Notes under the pieces: generated by a model
Seen by the model: only the letters and a program-made list of their open reading frames with translations
The model's database searches: none
What the model was told of the DNA's origin: nothing
From: Sandaracinus sp.
Lineage (GTDB): Bacteria; Myxococcota_A; Polyangia; Polyangiales; Houyiibacteriaceae
DNA: 38,703 nucleotides
NCBI GenBank assembly: GCA_002699025.1
Contig: PABA01000149.1
Coordinates: 1-38,703 of the forward strand
Direction: 5' to 3'
Position numbers and translations under genes: made by a program
Shown here: one piece after another, positions 15,572-23,928 of the stretch
Position numbering within the stretch: position 1 is the first letter of the stretch
Layout: every line of letters starts with the position of its first letter

Positions 15572-15718
15572 GTCCGCCGTCCGCTGGCCGTGCTGTCGCG
15601 CGCCATCACGGTCCATGCCGCCTACGCGGAGTCGGCGGGCGCTGACGGGGTCGCTGCCGGAGCTACCCAGGCGCTCGCCTCGAAGGGTCGTCCTCGTGCA
15701 CGTGCACGATGGAATCGA
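15572..15718 (+). repeat. Duplicated 147-bp non-coding element, copy 2
   Basis: Second copy of the element at 15347-15493, including the intact 16-bp palindrome TCGTGCACGTGCACGA at 15694-15709. It ends 83 bp before the SDR start. The segment between the copies (15494-15571) is unrelated to them. Confidence 0.9.
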
Positions 15719-15801
15719 GGTACCGCTGCAGCTCTCCGTCGTCCGGTTTCGCGACCGGGGCGGGCTGGTCAGGAGGGGTCGGGCGCCCCAGGATCGGCGG
15801 C

Positions 15802-16716
15802 ATGTCCCTCTACGCGATGATCCGCGGGCGCCGCGGTGACAACGGCTTCGGCTACGCCTCCACGGCGGAGGAGGTCACCGCCGGGGTCGACCTCGGCGGC
15901 AAGACGATCCTGATCACCGGCGTGAGCTCCGGGCTCGGGCAGGAGAGCGCGCGGGTGCTCGCGGCGCGCGGGGCGACGATCCTCGGCGCGGCCCGGACGC
16001 GGGAGAAGGCCGAGGCGGCCTGCCGGGAGATCGGGGGCGCGGTGCCGCTCGCCTGCGAGCTCGCCGACCCGGCCTCGGTGCGCGCCTGCGTGGCGGAGGC
16101 GAAGGGGCACGGGCCCCTCGACGTGATCCTCTGCAACGCGGGCATCATGGCGCTGCCGGAACGCGAGCTCGTGCACGGGCAGGAGAAGCAGCTCTTCGTG
16201 AACCACGTCGGCCACTTCCTGCTGGTGAAGGGGCTGCTCGACGCGCTCGCGGACGACGGGCGCGTGGTGATGCTCTCGAGCGCGGCCCACGGCTGGGCGC
16301 CGCCCGCGGGCATCCAGCTCGAGGACCTGAGCTTCGAGCGCGGCTACAAGCCGGCGGTCGCCTACGGCCAGTCGAAGCTCGCCAACCTGCTCTTCGCGCG
16401 CGAGCTCGCGCAGCGCTTCGAGGGCACGGCGCGGACGGCGAACGCGGTGCACCCGGGCGTGATCGCGACCAACCTCGGGCGGCACATGCCGCTGGTGGCG
16501 CGGGCGCTCATGCCCGTCGCCTCGGCCGTGGCCATGAAGAGCATCCCGCAGGGCGCCGCGACCCAGTGCTACGTCGCCGCCCACCCGGACGCCGGCCGCG
16601 TGAGTGGCGAGTACTGGGCCGACTGCAACGTGACGAAGTCGAGCCGCCACGGGCGCGACCTGGCGCTCGCCAAGCGCCTCTGGGAGCGCACCGAGGAGAT
16701 CGTCGCGGCGCTCTGA
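15802..16716 (+). CDS. Short-chain dehydrogenase, retinol dehydrogenase-like
   Basis: 304 residues from ATG 15802 (MSLYAMIRGR). An upstream extension to 15709 would run into the repeat and is unlikely. The SDR features are ITGVSSGLG (G40, G44, G46), CNAGIMA in the NAG position, MLSSAAHGW (catalytic Ser159 or Ser160), and YGQSKLANLLFA (Tyr188, Lys192). The DLSFERGYKPAVAYGQSKLA stretch and VHPGVIATNLGRH match the retinol dehydrogenase/WWOX-like branch, whose members reduce or oxidise lipid-like aldehydes and alcohols, usually with NADP(H). The bacterial substrate is unknown. It is the last gene before a convergent junction with the helicase. Confidence 0.88.
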   Translation: MSLYAMIRGRRGDNGFGYASTAEEVTAGVDLGGKTILITGVSSGLGQESARVLAARGATILGAARTREKAEAACREIGGAVPLACELADPASVRACVAEAKGHGPLDVILCNAGIMALPERELVHGQEKQLFVNHVGHFLLVKGLLDALADDGRVVMLSSAAHGWAPPAGIQLEDLSFERGYKPAVAYGQSKLANLLFARELAQRFEGTARTANAVHPGVIATNLGRHMPLVARALMPVASAVAMKSIPQGAATQCYVAAHPDAGRVSGEYWADCNVTKSSRHGRDLALAKRLWERTEEIVAAL

Positions 16717-16728
16717 GCGCGGGGCGTC

Positions 16729-16742
16729 CGGTGGGAGCACCG
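16729..16742. terminator. Weak hairpin between convergent genes
   Basis: CGGTG-ggag-CACCG forms a 5-bp stem with a 4-base loop 13 bp after the SDR stop, in the 140-bp gap between convergent genes. There is no U-tract, so it is at best a weak or Rho-assisted terminator. Confidence 0.2.
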
Positions 16743-16856
16743 CCGGGTCGCCGAGCTCACCCGGACGAGCGCCACCGAACGCGGCAGGGGCTCGGCACTC
16801 GCGACGGGGCGGCGTCGAGCGCGAGAACGATCACGATCGGCTCCGGCTGTGACGGC

Positions 16857-18185
<1,329 letters not shown>

Positions 18186-18304
18186 GGGTCGCACGTTCGG
18201 CGTCGCGCGCAAGCCGACGGGGCCCCGACTCGGCGCCGGGGATCGCCGCGGCGCCCCCCCCGAAGCGGGCGCCCGGGAGCCCGCGACGCCCGGGCGCGGA
18301 GACC

Positions 18305-18598
18305 TCAGCGGTAGGCGCCGCCGTCCTTCTCGCGCCGCACGCGGCGGAGCCCCTGCGTCCCCGCGTCGGCGAGCTCCCCGAGGGTGTCGACGTCCTTCGC
18401 GAAGAGCTCGGCGTAGCCGCAGCCGGCGCAGACCCAGAGCTCGAGGTCGGTGGCGACCTGGCGGCGGAAGTAGGACATCCGGAACGCCACCTGGGTCGGG
18501 GAGGTGGTGTTGCTGGAGCCCGGATCGGGCTGGCTCCAGGGGTCGACCACGAGCAGGTCCTCGCCCTGGCACTTCGGGCAGCGGTGGCTGGTGCGCAT
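18305..18598 (-). CDS. Small zinc-ribbon protein
   Basis: 97 residues from ATG 18598. Two Cys pairs, CPKC (7, 10) and CAGC (57, 60), are spaced as in a zinc ribbon. The part between includes [20 protein letters not shown], and the C-terminal part is charged and helical. It is reminiscent of small nucleic-acid-binding or regulatory zinc-ribbon proteins, with no family name I can assign. It is divergent from the thioesterase gene (75 bp between starts) and lies upstream of the helicase. Confidence 0.75.
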   Translation of the reverse strand: MRTSHRCPKCQGEDLLVVDPWSQPDPGSSNTTSPTQVAFRMSYFRRQVATDLELWVCAGCGYAELFAKDVDTLGELADAGTQGLRRVRREKDGGAYR

Positions 18599-18673
18599 GG
18601 GCGGATTCTACAGGGCGTGCTGCGCGCCGGCGGGAGCCAGCGCCCGGCGGCGACTCGTGTAGGCTGCGCCGCC

Positions 18674-19072
18674 ATGGAGCCGCATCGCCTGCCCGTGCAG
18701 ATCTACTACGAGGACACGGACCACTCGGGGCTCGTCTACCACGCGAACTACCTCAAGTACTGCGAGCGCGCGCGCGAGCACCTCCTCGGCACGGACGAGC
18801 TCGTGCGCCTGCTCCGCGAGGACGGCGTCGGCTTCGTCGTCTACAAGGCCGCGCTCACCTACAAGAAGGGCGCGGTCTTCGGCGACACGATCGAGATCCG
18901 CACGACCGTCGCGAAGGCCAGCGACTATCGGCTCGCCTTCCGGCAGGACGTCTACCGGGCGCCGGGCTCGGAGGAGCTGCTCGTCGAGACCGAGATCGAC
19001 CTCGTCTGCGTCGACGAGGCCGGCAAGCTCGTCCGCGTGCCGGCCTCCGTGCTCGAGCGCGTCGCCGACTGA
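18674..19072 (+). CDS. ybgC: YbgC-type acyl-CoA thioesterase
   Basis: 132 residues from ATG 18674. The N-terminus [20 protein letters not shown] followed by ERARE is the hallmark of the YbgC/4-hydroxybenzoyl-CoA thioesterase hotdog family. Asp16 is at the position of the catalytic Asp18 of E. coli YbgC, and the length is normal. The enzyme hydrolyses acyl-CoA thioesters. In many proteobacteria ybgC sits with tolQRAB-pal, but no tol or pal gene is present here, so the symbol is by family only. The kinase gene starts 138 bp downstream; a functional link is not shown. Confidence 0.85.
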   Translation: MEPHRLPVQIYYEDTDHSGLVYHANYLKYCERAREHLLGTDELVRLLREDGVGFVVYKAALTYKKGAVFGDTIEIRTTVAKASDYRLAFRQDVYRAPGSEELLVETEIDLVCVDEAGKLVRVPASVLERVAD

Positions 19073-19210
19073 GCGATCGGGCGCGCTCGAGCTCCGGCTC
19101 TTCATGCGCCCGCCCGGGCGAGGCCCCCGTGTGCGCTCGGCTCGAGCTCGCGCCGCTCGGAGCGCGCGAGCGGCGCGCGAGCGGCGTGCGTTCCGTGGCA
19201 GAATTGCGTC

Positions 19211-21484
19211 GTGGGGGATGGCGGCGCGACGAGGAGGCGGTGGGCCCGGTGCGGGCTCGCGCTCCTCCTCCTCGCGGGCTGCGGCGACGCGGGCGACACG
19301 CAGGAGCTCCGGGCGTGGCGCGTGGACGGCCCGCCGGGGACGGCCCGTTCGCTCACCGTGCCGGCTCACCTCGAGCTGCCACGCCGCCGGCTCCGCTACG
19401 CGCTCGAGGCCGAGGTGCCCGTCCCCGAGCGGTGGCGCGGCCGGCGCCTCGATCTCCACTGGACCCACCTGCCCGCTCCCGTCGAGCTCGAGGTGGACGG
19501 CGCACGGGTCCCCCCGCTCGACCCGGCCCCCGACCTCTACCGTCGCCCGGGCCCCCACCGCTGGCACCTCCCGGCGGACGCGGGGGCGGACGGCTCCCTG
19601 CACCTCCGGCTGATCGTCGAGCACACCTGGGCGCAGAGCGCGTGGGTGGACGTCGCTCCCCGGCTGCTGCCCACCGGCGGCGAGGACCCGCTCCTCGACG
19701 ACACCCAGCTCCACAACCGCGCTGGCGCCACCGTGGCCGTCGTCGCGATCCTCCAGTTCGCCCTCTTCTTCCTGGTCGTCTTCCTCTGGAATCGGCAGCG
19801 CCGGGAGTACCTCTTCTTCTTCGTCCAGTTCCTCGGCGGCGCCGCCTACCCGGCCTTCTGGCTCGGCGTGCTCACGCCGGTGGTCGGGCGCGCGGACGGC
19901 CTGGTGGTGGCCGCCGCGCTCGTCATCGCCCCGGTCGCCGCGGTGAAGGTGACGCACCACTACTTCGCGCTGGAGCCGACGCGCTTCGAGCGACGCTTCT
20001 GGGCCGGGCTCGCCACGCTCGGCCTGCTCGCCCTCTTCGTCTTCCGGGACCCCTACGTCATGAGCTACGCGGGCGGCCCGGTGGTGGGGGTCAGCGTCGG
20101 CATCGCGACGCTCTACCAGCTCTACACGGGCATCCGCCTCTGGGGGTCCTGGGACCGGCTCACGCTCGTCTTCTTCCTGGGCGGCTGGCTCGGGCTCGGC
20201 GCGCTCGCCTGGATCGACGCGCTGGCCTGGTCGGGCGTCGCCGATCTCCTCCACGGGATTCGTCCGGCCTGCTGGGGCCTCGCGATCTACGGCATCCTGC
20301 AGGCGCTCTTCGTCGGCCGGAGCTACTTCCGCTCGCTCGCGCAGGCCGACGCCCTGAACGAGCGCTTGCAGGAGCAGCTCGGCGCGGCCGAAGCGCGGAA
20401 GGCGGAGCTCGACGCGCTGAACACGGAGCTCCGGCGTCAGCTCGGGGAGCGCTCGCAGCGCATCGTGGAGGCGCTCGCGGCGAGCGGCTCCCTCGCCGAG
20501 ACGACGCTGGAGCCGGGCGACGTGGTCCACGGGCGCTACCGCGTGATCGGCGAGCTCGGCACGGGGGGGATGGGCACCGTGTACGAGGTCGAGCGGGAGA
20601 CCGACGGGAAGCGGCTCGCGCTGAAGGTGGCCCAGGAGCGCCGCGGGGTCGCGCTCGCCCGGCTGGCGCGCGAGGCCCAGGTGGCGGCGCAGGTGGAGCA
20701 CGAGAACGTCGTGGCGATCGTCGACGTGGACGTGGCGTCGGGTGGCTTCGTCTTCGTCGTCCTCGAGCTGGTCGAGGGGCCGAGCCTCGCCGACCCGGGC
20801 GCCGCGGACCGGCCCGTGCCCTGGTGCCTCGACGTGCTCGCGCAGGTCGTCGAGGGGCTCGGCGCGCTCCACGCCATGGGCATCGTCCACCGGGACCTGA
20901 AGCCCGGGAACGTGCTGCTCGCCGAGCGCGAGGACGGGGGCGTGCGCGCGAAGATCACCGACTTCGGCATCAGCCGCAGCGTGACCGCGCCCCTCGACGA
21001 GGGCGTCACCGTGCCGACGGCCGAGCTCGGCAAGCGCGCCGGGGCGCCTCTCTCGGACGTGACGGCGACCGACGCGCTCTCGGTCACGCCGGGGGGAACG
21101 GTGCGCCCGAGCGCCGCCGGCAAGCTCCACTCGCTGACGCGCACCGGGCTCGTCGCCGGCACCCCGTTCTACGTCGCGCCCGAGCTGACCGAGCTGCCCC
21201 CGCGGATCACCGGCGCCGCCGACCTCTTCTCCTTCGGCGTGCTCGCCTACGAGCTGCTCACCGGGCAGCGCCCCTTCGCCGTGCCGCTCGCGGAGCTCCA
21301 GCTCGATGGCGCCGCGCTCCCCGAGCCGCTCCCGCTCCGCGAGGCCTGCGCCGCGCTCGAGCCTGCGCTCGCGGACCTCTTCGAGCGCTGCCTCGCGCCC
21401 GAGCCGGAGGCGCGCCCGAGCGTCAGCACGCTGCGGGCCGCCCTCGCCTCGCGGCCGCGAGCGCAGGGGAGCGAGGGCGCCTGA
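19211..21484 (+). CDS. Membrane receptor Ser/Thr protein kinase (lipobox, 7TM-DISM-like, coiled coil, kinase)
   Basis: 757 residues from a GTG start at 19211; no clear ribosome site. The signal peptide ends in LLLAGC (Cys24). Residues about 30-165 form a beta-rich exported domain, and about 170-385 contain around seven hydrophobic helices, the layout of 7TMR-DISM receptors. A coiled coil (about 388-425) leads to a Hanks-type kinase: Gly loop GTGGMGTVYEV (about 451-461), Lys472 in LALKV, HRDLKPGNVL (His560, Asp562), DFG (Asp584), and an APE-like FYVAPEL near 656. All catalytic residues are present, so it should be active. A long Ser/Thr-rich insert sits between DFG and APE. It probably couples an envelope ligand to protein phosphorylation; ligand and targets are unknown. 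Confidence 0.88.
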   Translation: MGDGGATRRRWARCGLALLLLAGCGDAGDTQELRAWRVDGPPGTARSLTVPAHLELPRRRLRYALEAEVPVPERWRGRRLDLHWTHLPAPVELEVDGARVPPLDPAPDLYRRPGPHRWHLPADAGADGSLHLRLIVEHTWAQSAWVDVAPRLLPTGGEDPLLDDTQLHNRAGATVAVVAILQFALFFLVVFLWNRQRREYLFFFVQFLGGAAYPAFWLGVLTPVVGRADGLVVAAALVIAPVAAVKVTHHYFALEPTRFERRFWAGLATLGLLALFVFRDPYVMSYAGGPVVGVSVGIATLYQLYTGIRLWGSWDRLTLVFFLGGWLGLGALAWIDALAWSGVADLLHGIRPACWGLAIYGILQALFVGRSYFRSLAQADALNERLQEQLGAAEARKAELDALNTELRRQLGERSQRIVEALAASGSLAETTLEPGDVVHGRYRVIGELGTGGMGTVYEVERETDGKRLALKVAQERRGVALARLAREAQVAAQVEHENVVAIVDVDVASGGFVFVVLELVEGPSLADPGAADRPVPWCLDVLAQVVEGLGALHAMGIVHRDLKPGNVLLAEREDGGVRAKITDFGISRSVTAPLDEGVTVPTAELGKRAGAPLSDVTATDALSVTPGGTVRPSAAGKLHSLTRTGLVAGTPFYVAPELTELPPRITGAADLFSFGVLAYELLTGQRPFAVPLAELQLDGAALPEPLPLREACAALEPALADLFERCLAPEPEARPSVSTLRAALASRPRAQGSEGA

Positions 21485-21521
21485 GCCCCGGCCCGGAGCT
21501 CGCCTGGCTCGCCCAATAAGT

Positions 21522-21541
21522 TGAACTTGACGTCAAGTTCA
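21522..21541. promoter_or_regulatory. Perfect 20-bp AT-rich palindrome
   Basis: TGAACTTGACGTCAAGTTCA is a perfect palindrome, 38 bp after the kinase stop in the 422-bp convergent gap. It is strikingly AT-rich for this DNA. As RNA it would fold into an 8-bp stem with a 4-base loop, but no U-tract follows. As DNA it looks like a dimeric regulator site, of the kind bound by MerR-type or similar proteins. No start codon for an obvious target gene is adjacent. Confidence 0.6.
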
Positions 21542-21658
21542 CTTTCCGCCCCTTCCTCCCGCCGAGCCTCCGCCCCCTCCCGAGCCCCCAACCCGCGGAC
21601 ATCACGTCGATTTCCCCCCGCACGGCAGCGCCCCCACGCCCCCGCCCGGAAGCCCTCG

Positions 21659-21735
21659 TGTCCGCAGGACTCCCCCCGATGTCCGCAGGACTCCCCCCGA
21701 TGTCCGCAGGACTCCCCCGCTGTCCGCAGGACTCC
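21659..21735. repeat. Four tandem 20-21 bp repeats
   Basis: TGTCCGCAGGACTCC recurs at 21659, 21680, 21701 and 21721 with CCCCGA-like spacers. It lies between the convergent stops of the kinase (21484) and the subtilisin-like gene (21907). The word TGTCCGCAGG also occurs near 6172 inside the other intergenic repeat. No gene is seen in 21485-21906. Confidence 0.85.
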
Positions 21736-21906
21736 GAGCCCCGGGGCCGACGCGAGGAGCGCGCGGCTCGGGCGCCGAGGTCGGGCCGCCTCCGGGCCCC
21801 GATCGTGCCCGCCCACGGCGGGCGTGGCGACGGCTCGGGCGTGGCGACGGCTCGCGGCTCCGGGCCGACCGCGACGGTCCGCGCCCGGAGCCGCGACGAC
21901 CGGCGC

Positions 21907-23895
21907 TCAGGGGTAGAAGGGCAGCGTCGTCGAGACGACCTGGCCGACGTGGTTCGGCGACTCGCGGTAGATAAACGCGATCTTGGTGTCGGGCGGGTAG
22001 CTCGCGGAGCTCCAGGGGAGCGGCACGGCCGCGATGTCGCCCCCGGTGAGCATCGGCTCGTTCATCGCGTCCGCGAGGGCGATGTTCCCATAGTTGGGGA
22101 TCACGAGCGTCGGCTCCTCGAGCGTCCCCCGGAAGTCGTCGAGGATCGAGAGGTAGACGAGGTCCCCCTTGGTCCCCTGGCCGAAGAGCGCGCACACGCC
22201 GCAGCCGTTCGGCCCGGGCTGCGGGTCGAGGCGCTCGGGCGCGGCGGTCCAGCTCTCTCCCGCCTCCCAGGGGCAGTAGGCGCGGCTCGGCTCGTACCCG
22301 CTGTCGCCGTAGACGGGAGCGCTGCAGCTCGAGCCGACGATCGGCGTCGAGAGCTCGACCCCCTCGGCGACCAAGCCCTGCTCCTTCCCGAGGGAGAGCA
22401 GGCGATCGAGCACCTCGGCGGAGGGCTCGGCCCGACCCATCCCCGCCGCGCAGGGCACCTCGCAGCTCGGGCAGGCCGACGCGAGGACGCTCTGCAGCGC
22501 GCCGCAGGCCGTGACCCGGCGCGCCTGCGGGCAGAGCTCGCCCGCGTTGCCGTTCCAGGGGCAGAGGTCGGCCCGCTGGTCCATCGTCTCGCCGGCCCAG
22601 AAGAGCCAGTCGGCGACGTCGTGGTTCGAGAGGTCCGGCCGGTAGCCCCAGACGAGCGTCGCGGCGGCGGCCACGGACGCGACGCCCATCGAGGTGCCGG
22701 TCCAGATGCCGAGGAGCTCGTCGGTCGGCTCGGCGCGGGGCCGCAGCGTGCCGATCGAGCCGCCGCCCCAGAAGGAGGTGCGCGTCCGCTTCACCTCGAT
22801 GCGGTTGTCGGCGCTCACGGCCTCGCCGTAGCCCTGGAGGCGCGCCATGCCGCCGTCGCGCGTCAGGCCGATGGGCTCGCCGTCCCAGCCGACGGCGCCG
22901 GCCGCGTACACGATCGGGCGCTCGAGGTTGCAGGACGAGGGCGTCGACTCCCAGGCCGCCGGGTAGAGCGCGCCCGCTCCATCCGCCGACGAGGTCTGGT
23001 TGCCAGCGGCGGCGAGGACGAGGGCACCCGAGCAGGTGGCCCAGTCGAGGGCCGCGCGGACCGCGGCGACGGTCTGGGCCTCCGGCGCGAGCGGGTCCCC
23101 GTCGCGGTGCTGGTAGCGCGGGTGCCAGCCGACGGCGAGCGGGATGATCGTGCGCTCGCCGCCGTCGAAGACCGCCTGCTCCAGGGCCTGCGCGAGGCGC
23201 GCGATGCTGCCGTAGTGGCCGCCCTCGGTGCCGTCGTCGCCGCCCTGGTCCAGGACGAGCTGCGTGTCGAAGTCGGGGATGCAGACGTCTTCGCGGCCCC
23301 GCGGGCAGGTGCTCCGGCGGATGACCTGGCTGATGGCGCGGCCGTGGAGGTACTCGCCGGTGGTCGGCTCGAGCTCGTGGGGGTCGCTGTCGGCGGAGCT
23401 GTCGAGGATCGCGACGTGGACCCGCTGGGGGATGCCGCGGCCCTCGGGGAGGTAGCGCGGCGCGCCGACCTGGCGCTCGTAGGCGGCGGCGTGGTCCTGC
23501 CAGACGTACTCGAGCGGATCGGTGCTGCCGAGGGGGACGACGCCGAGGCAGTCCGCGTCGGTCCAACTCACCCCCGCCGCGCCGGTCCCGGGATCGCTCG
23601 GCAGCGTGGCGAGCGTCGGCGCGCCCACGCCGGTCCACTCGTAGAGGCAGAAGGGCTGGCCGCTCGGATCGGTGATGCCCCAGGGATCGCTGAAGAGCGG
23701 CTGCCCGAGCCAGCCGCTGCCGCCGCCCGGCGCGGGGCAGCCGCCCATGGACGGAACGCCGACGCGGGTCCCCGGGTCGCAGCTCGCGGCGCTGAGGGCG
23801 CTGGCGCGGGCGGCGACGGGGTCGGCCTCGTCGGGGGTGGCGGCCGTGCACGCGCCCAGCAGGAGCGCGGCGGCGATGGCGGCGATGGACCTCAT
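21907..23895 (-). CDS. Subtilisin-like (S8) serine protease lipoprotein
   Basis: 662 residues from ATG 23895, preceded by a strong GAGGGGAGA ribosome site. The signal peptide ends in LLGAC (Cys16). The S8 catalytic set is present: Asp165 in VAILDSSAD, His184 in YLHGRAIS, oxyanion Asn299 in AAAGNQTSS, and Ser402 in GTSMGVAS. Asp and His are only 19 residues apart, closer than usual. Residues about 440-660 form a Cys-containing C-terminal part without a clear family. It should be an exported, membrane-anchored endopeptidase. It starts 33 bp after the CHAT gene stop and is the last gene of the sigma-CHAT operon, so it may process a substrate of that system. Confidence 0.9.
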   Translation of the reverse strand: MRSIAAIAAALLLGACTAATPDEADPVAARASALSAASCDPGTRVGVPSMGGCPAPGGGSGWLGQPLFSDPWGITDPSGQPFCLYEWTGVGAPTLATLPSDPGTGAAGVSWTDADCLGVVPLGSTDPLEYVWQDHAAAYERQVGAPRYLPEGRGIPQRVHVAILDSSADSDPHELEPTTGEYLHGRAISQVIRRSTCPRGREDVCIPDFDTQLVLDQGGDDGTEGGHYGSIARLAQALEQAVFDGGERTIIPLAVGWHPRYQHRDGDPLAPEAQTVAAVRAALDWATCSGALVLAAAGNQTSSADGAGALYPAAWESTPSSCNLERPIVYAAGAVGWDGEPIGLTRDGGMARLQGYGEAVSADNRIEVKRTRTSFWGGGSIGTLRPRAEPTDELLGIWTGTSMGVASVAAAATLVWGYRPDLSNHDVADWLFWAGETMDQRADLCPWNGNAGELCPQARRVTACGALQSVLASACPSCEVPCAAGMGRAEPSAEVLDRLLSLGKEQGLVAEGVELSTPIVGSSCSAPVYGDSGYEPSRAYCPWEAGESWTAAPERLDPQPGPNGCGVCALFGQGTKGDLVYLSILDDFRGTLEEPTLVIPNYGNIALADAMNEPMLTGGDIAAVPLPWSSASYPPDTKIAFIYRESPNHVGQVVSTTLPFYP

Positions 23896-23928
23896 GACTC
23901 TCTCCCCTCTTCTCTCTCGGCGGCCTGG

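Noticed and set aside
15266..15820. Open frame translating both 147-bp repeat copies in the same frame
   Set aside because: 225 is a multiple of three, so any frame repeats. The product is low-complexity, begins inside the lipoprotein gene and has no ribosome site.
19196..19207. TGGCAGAATTGC just before the kinase start resembles a sigma-54 -24/-12 promoter
   Set aside because: The GG and GC elements are about 3 bp closer than the fixed sigma-54 spacing, and no activator gene or upstream site is seen.
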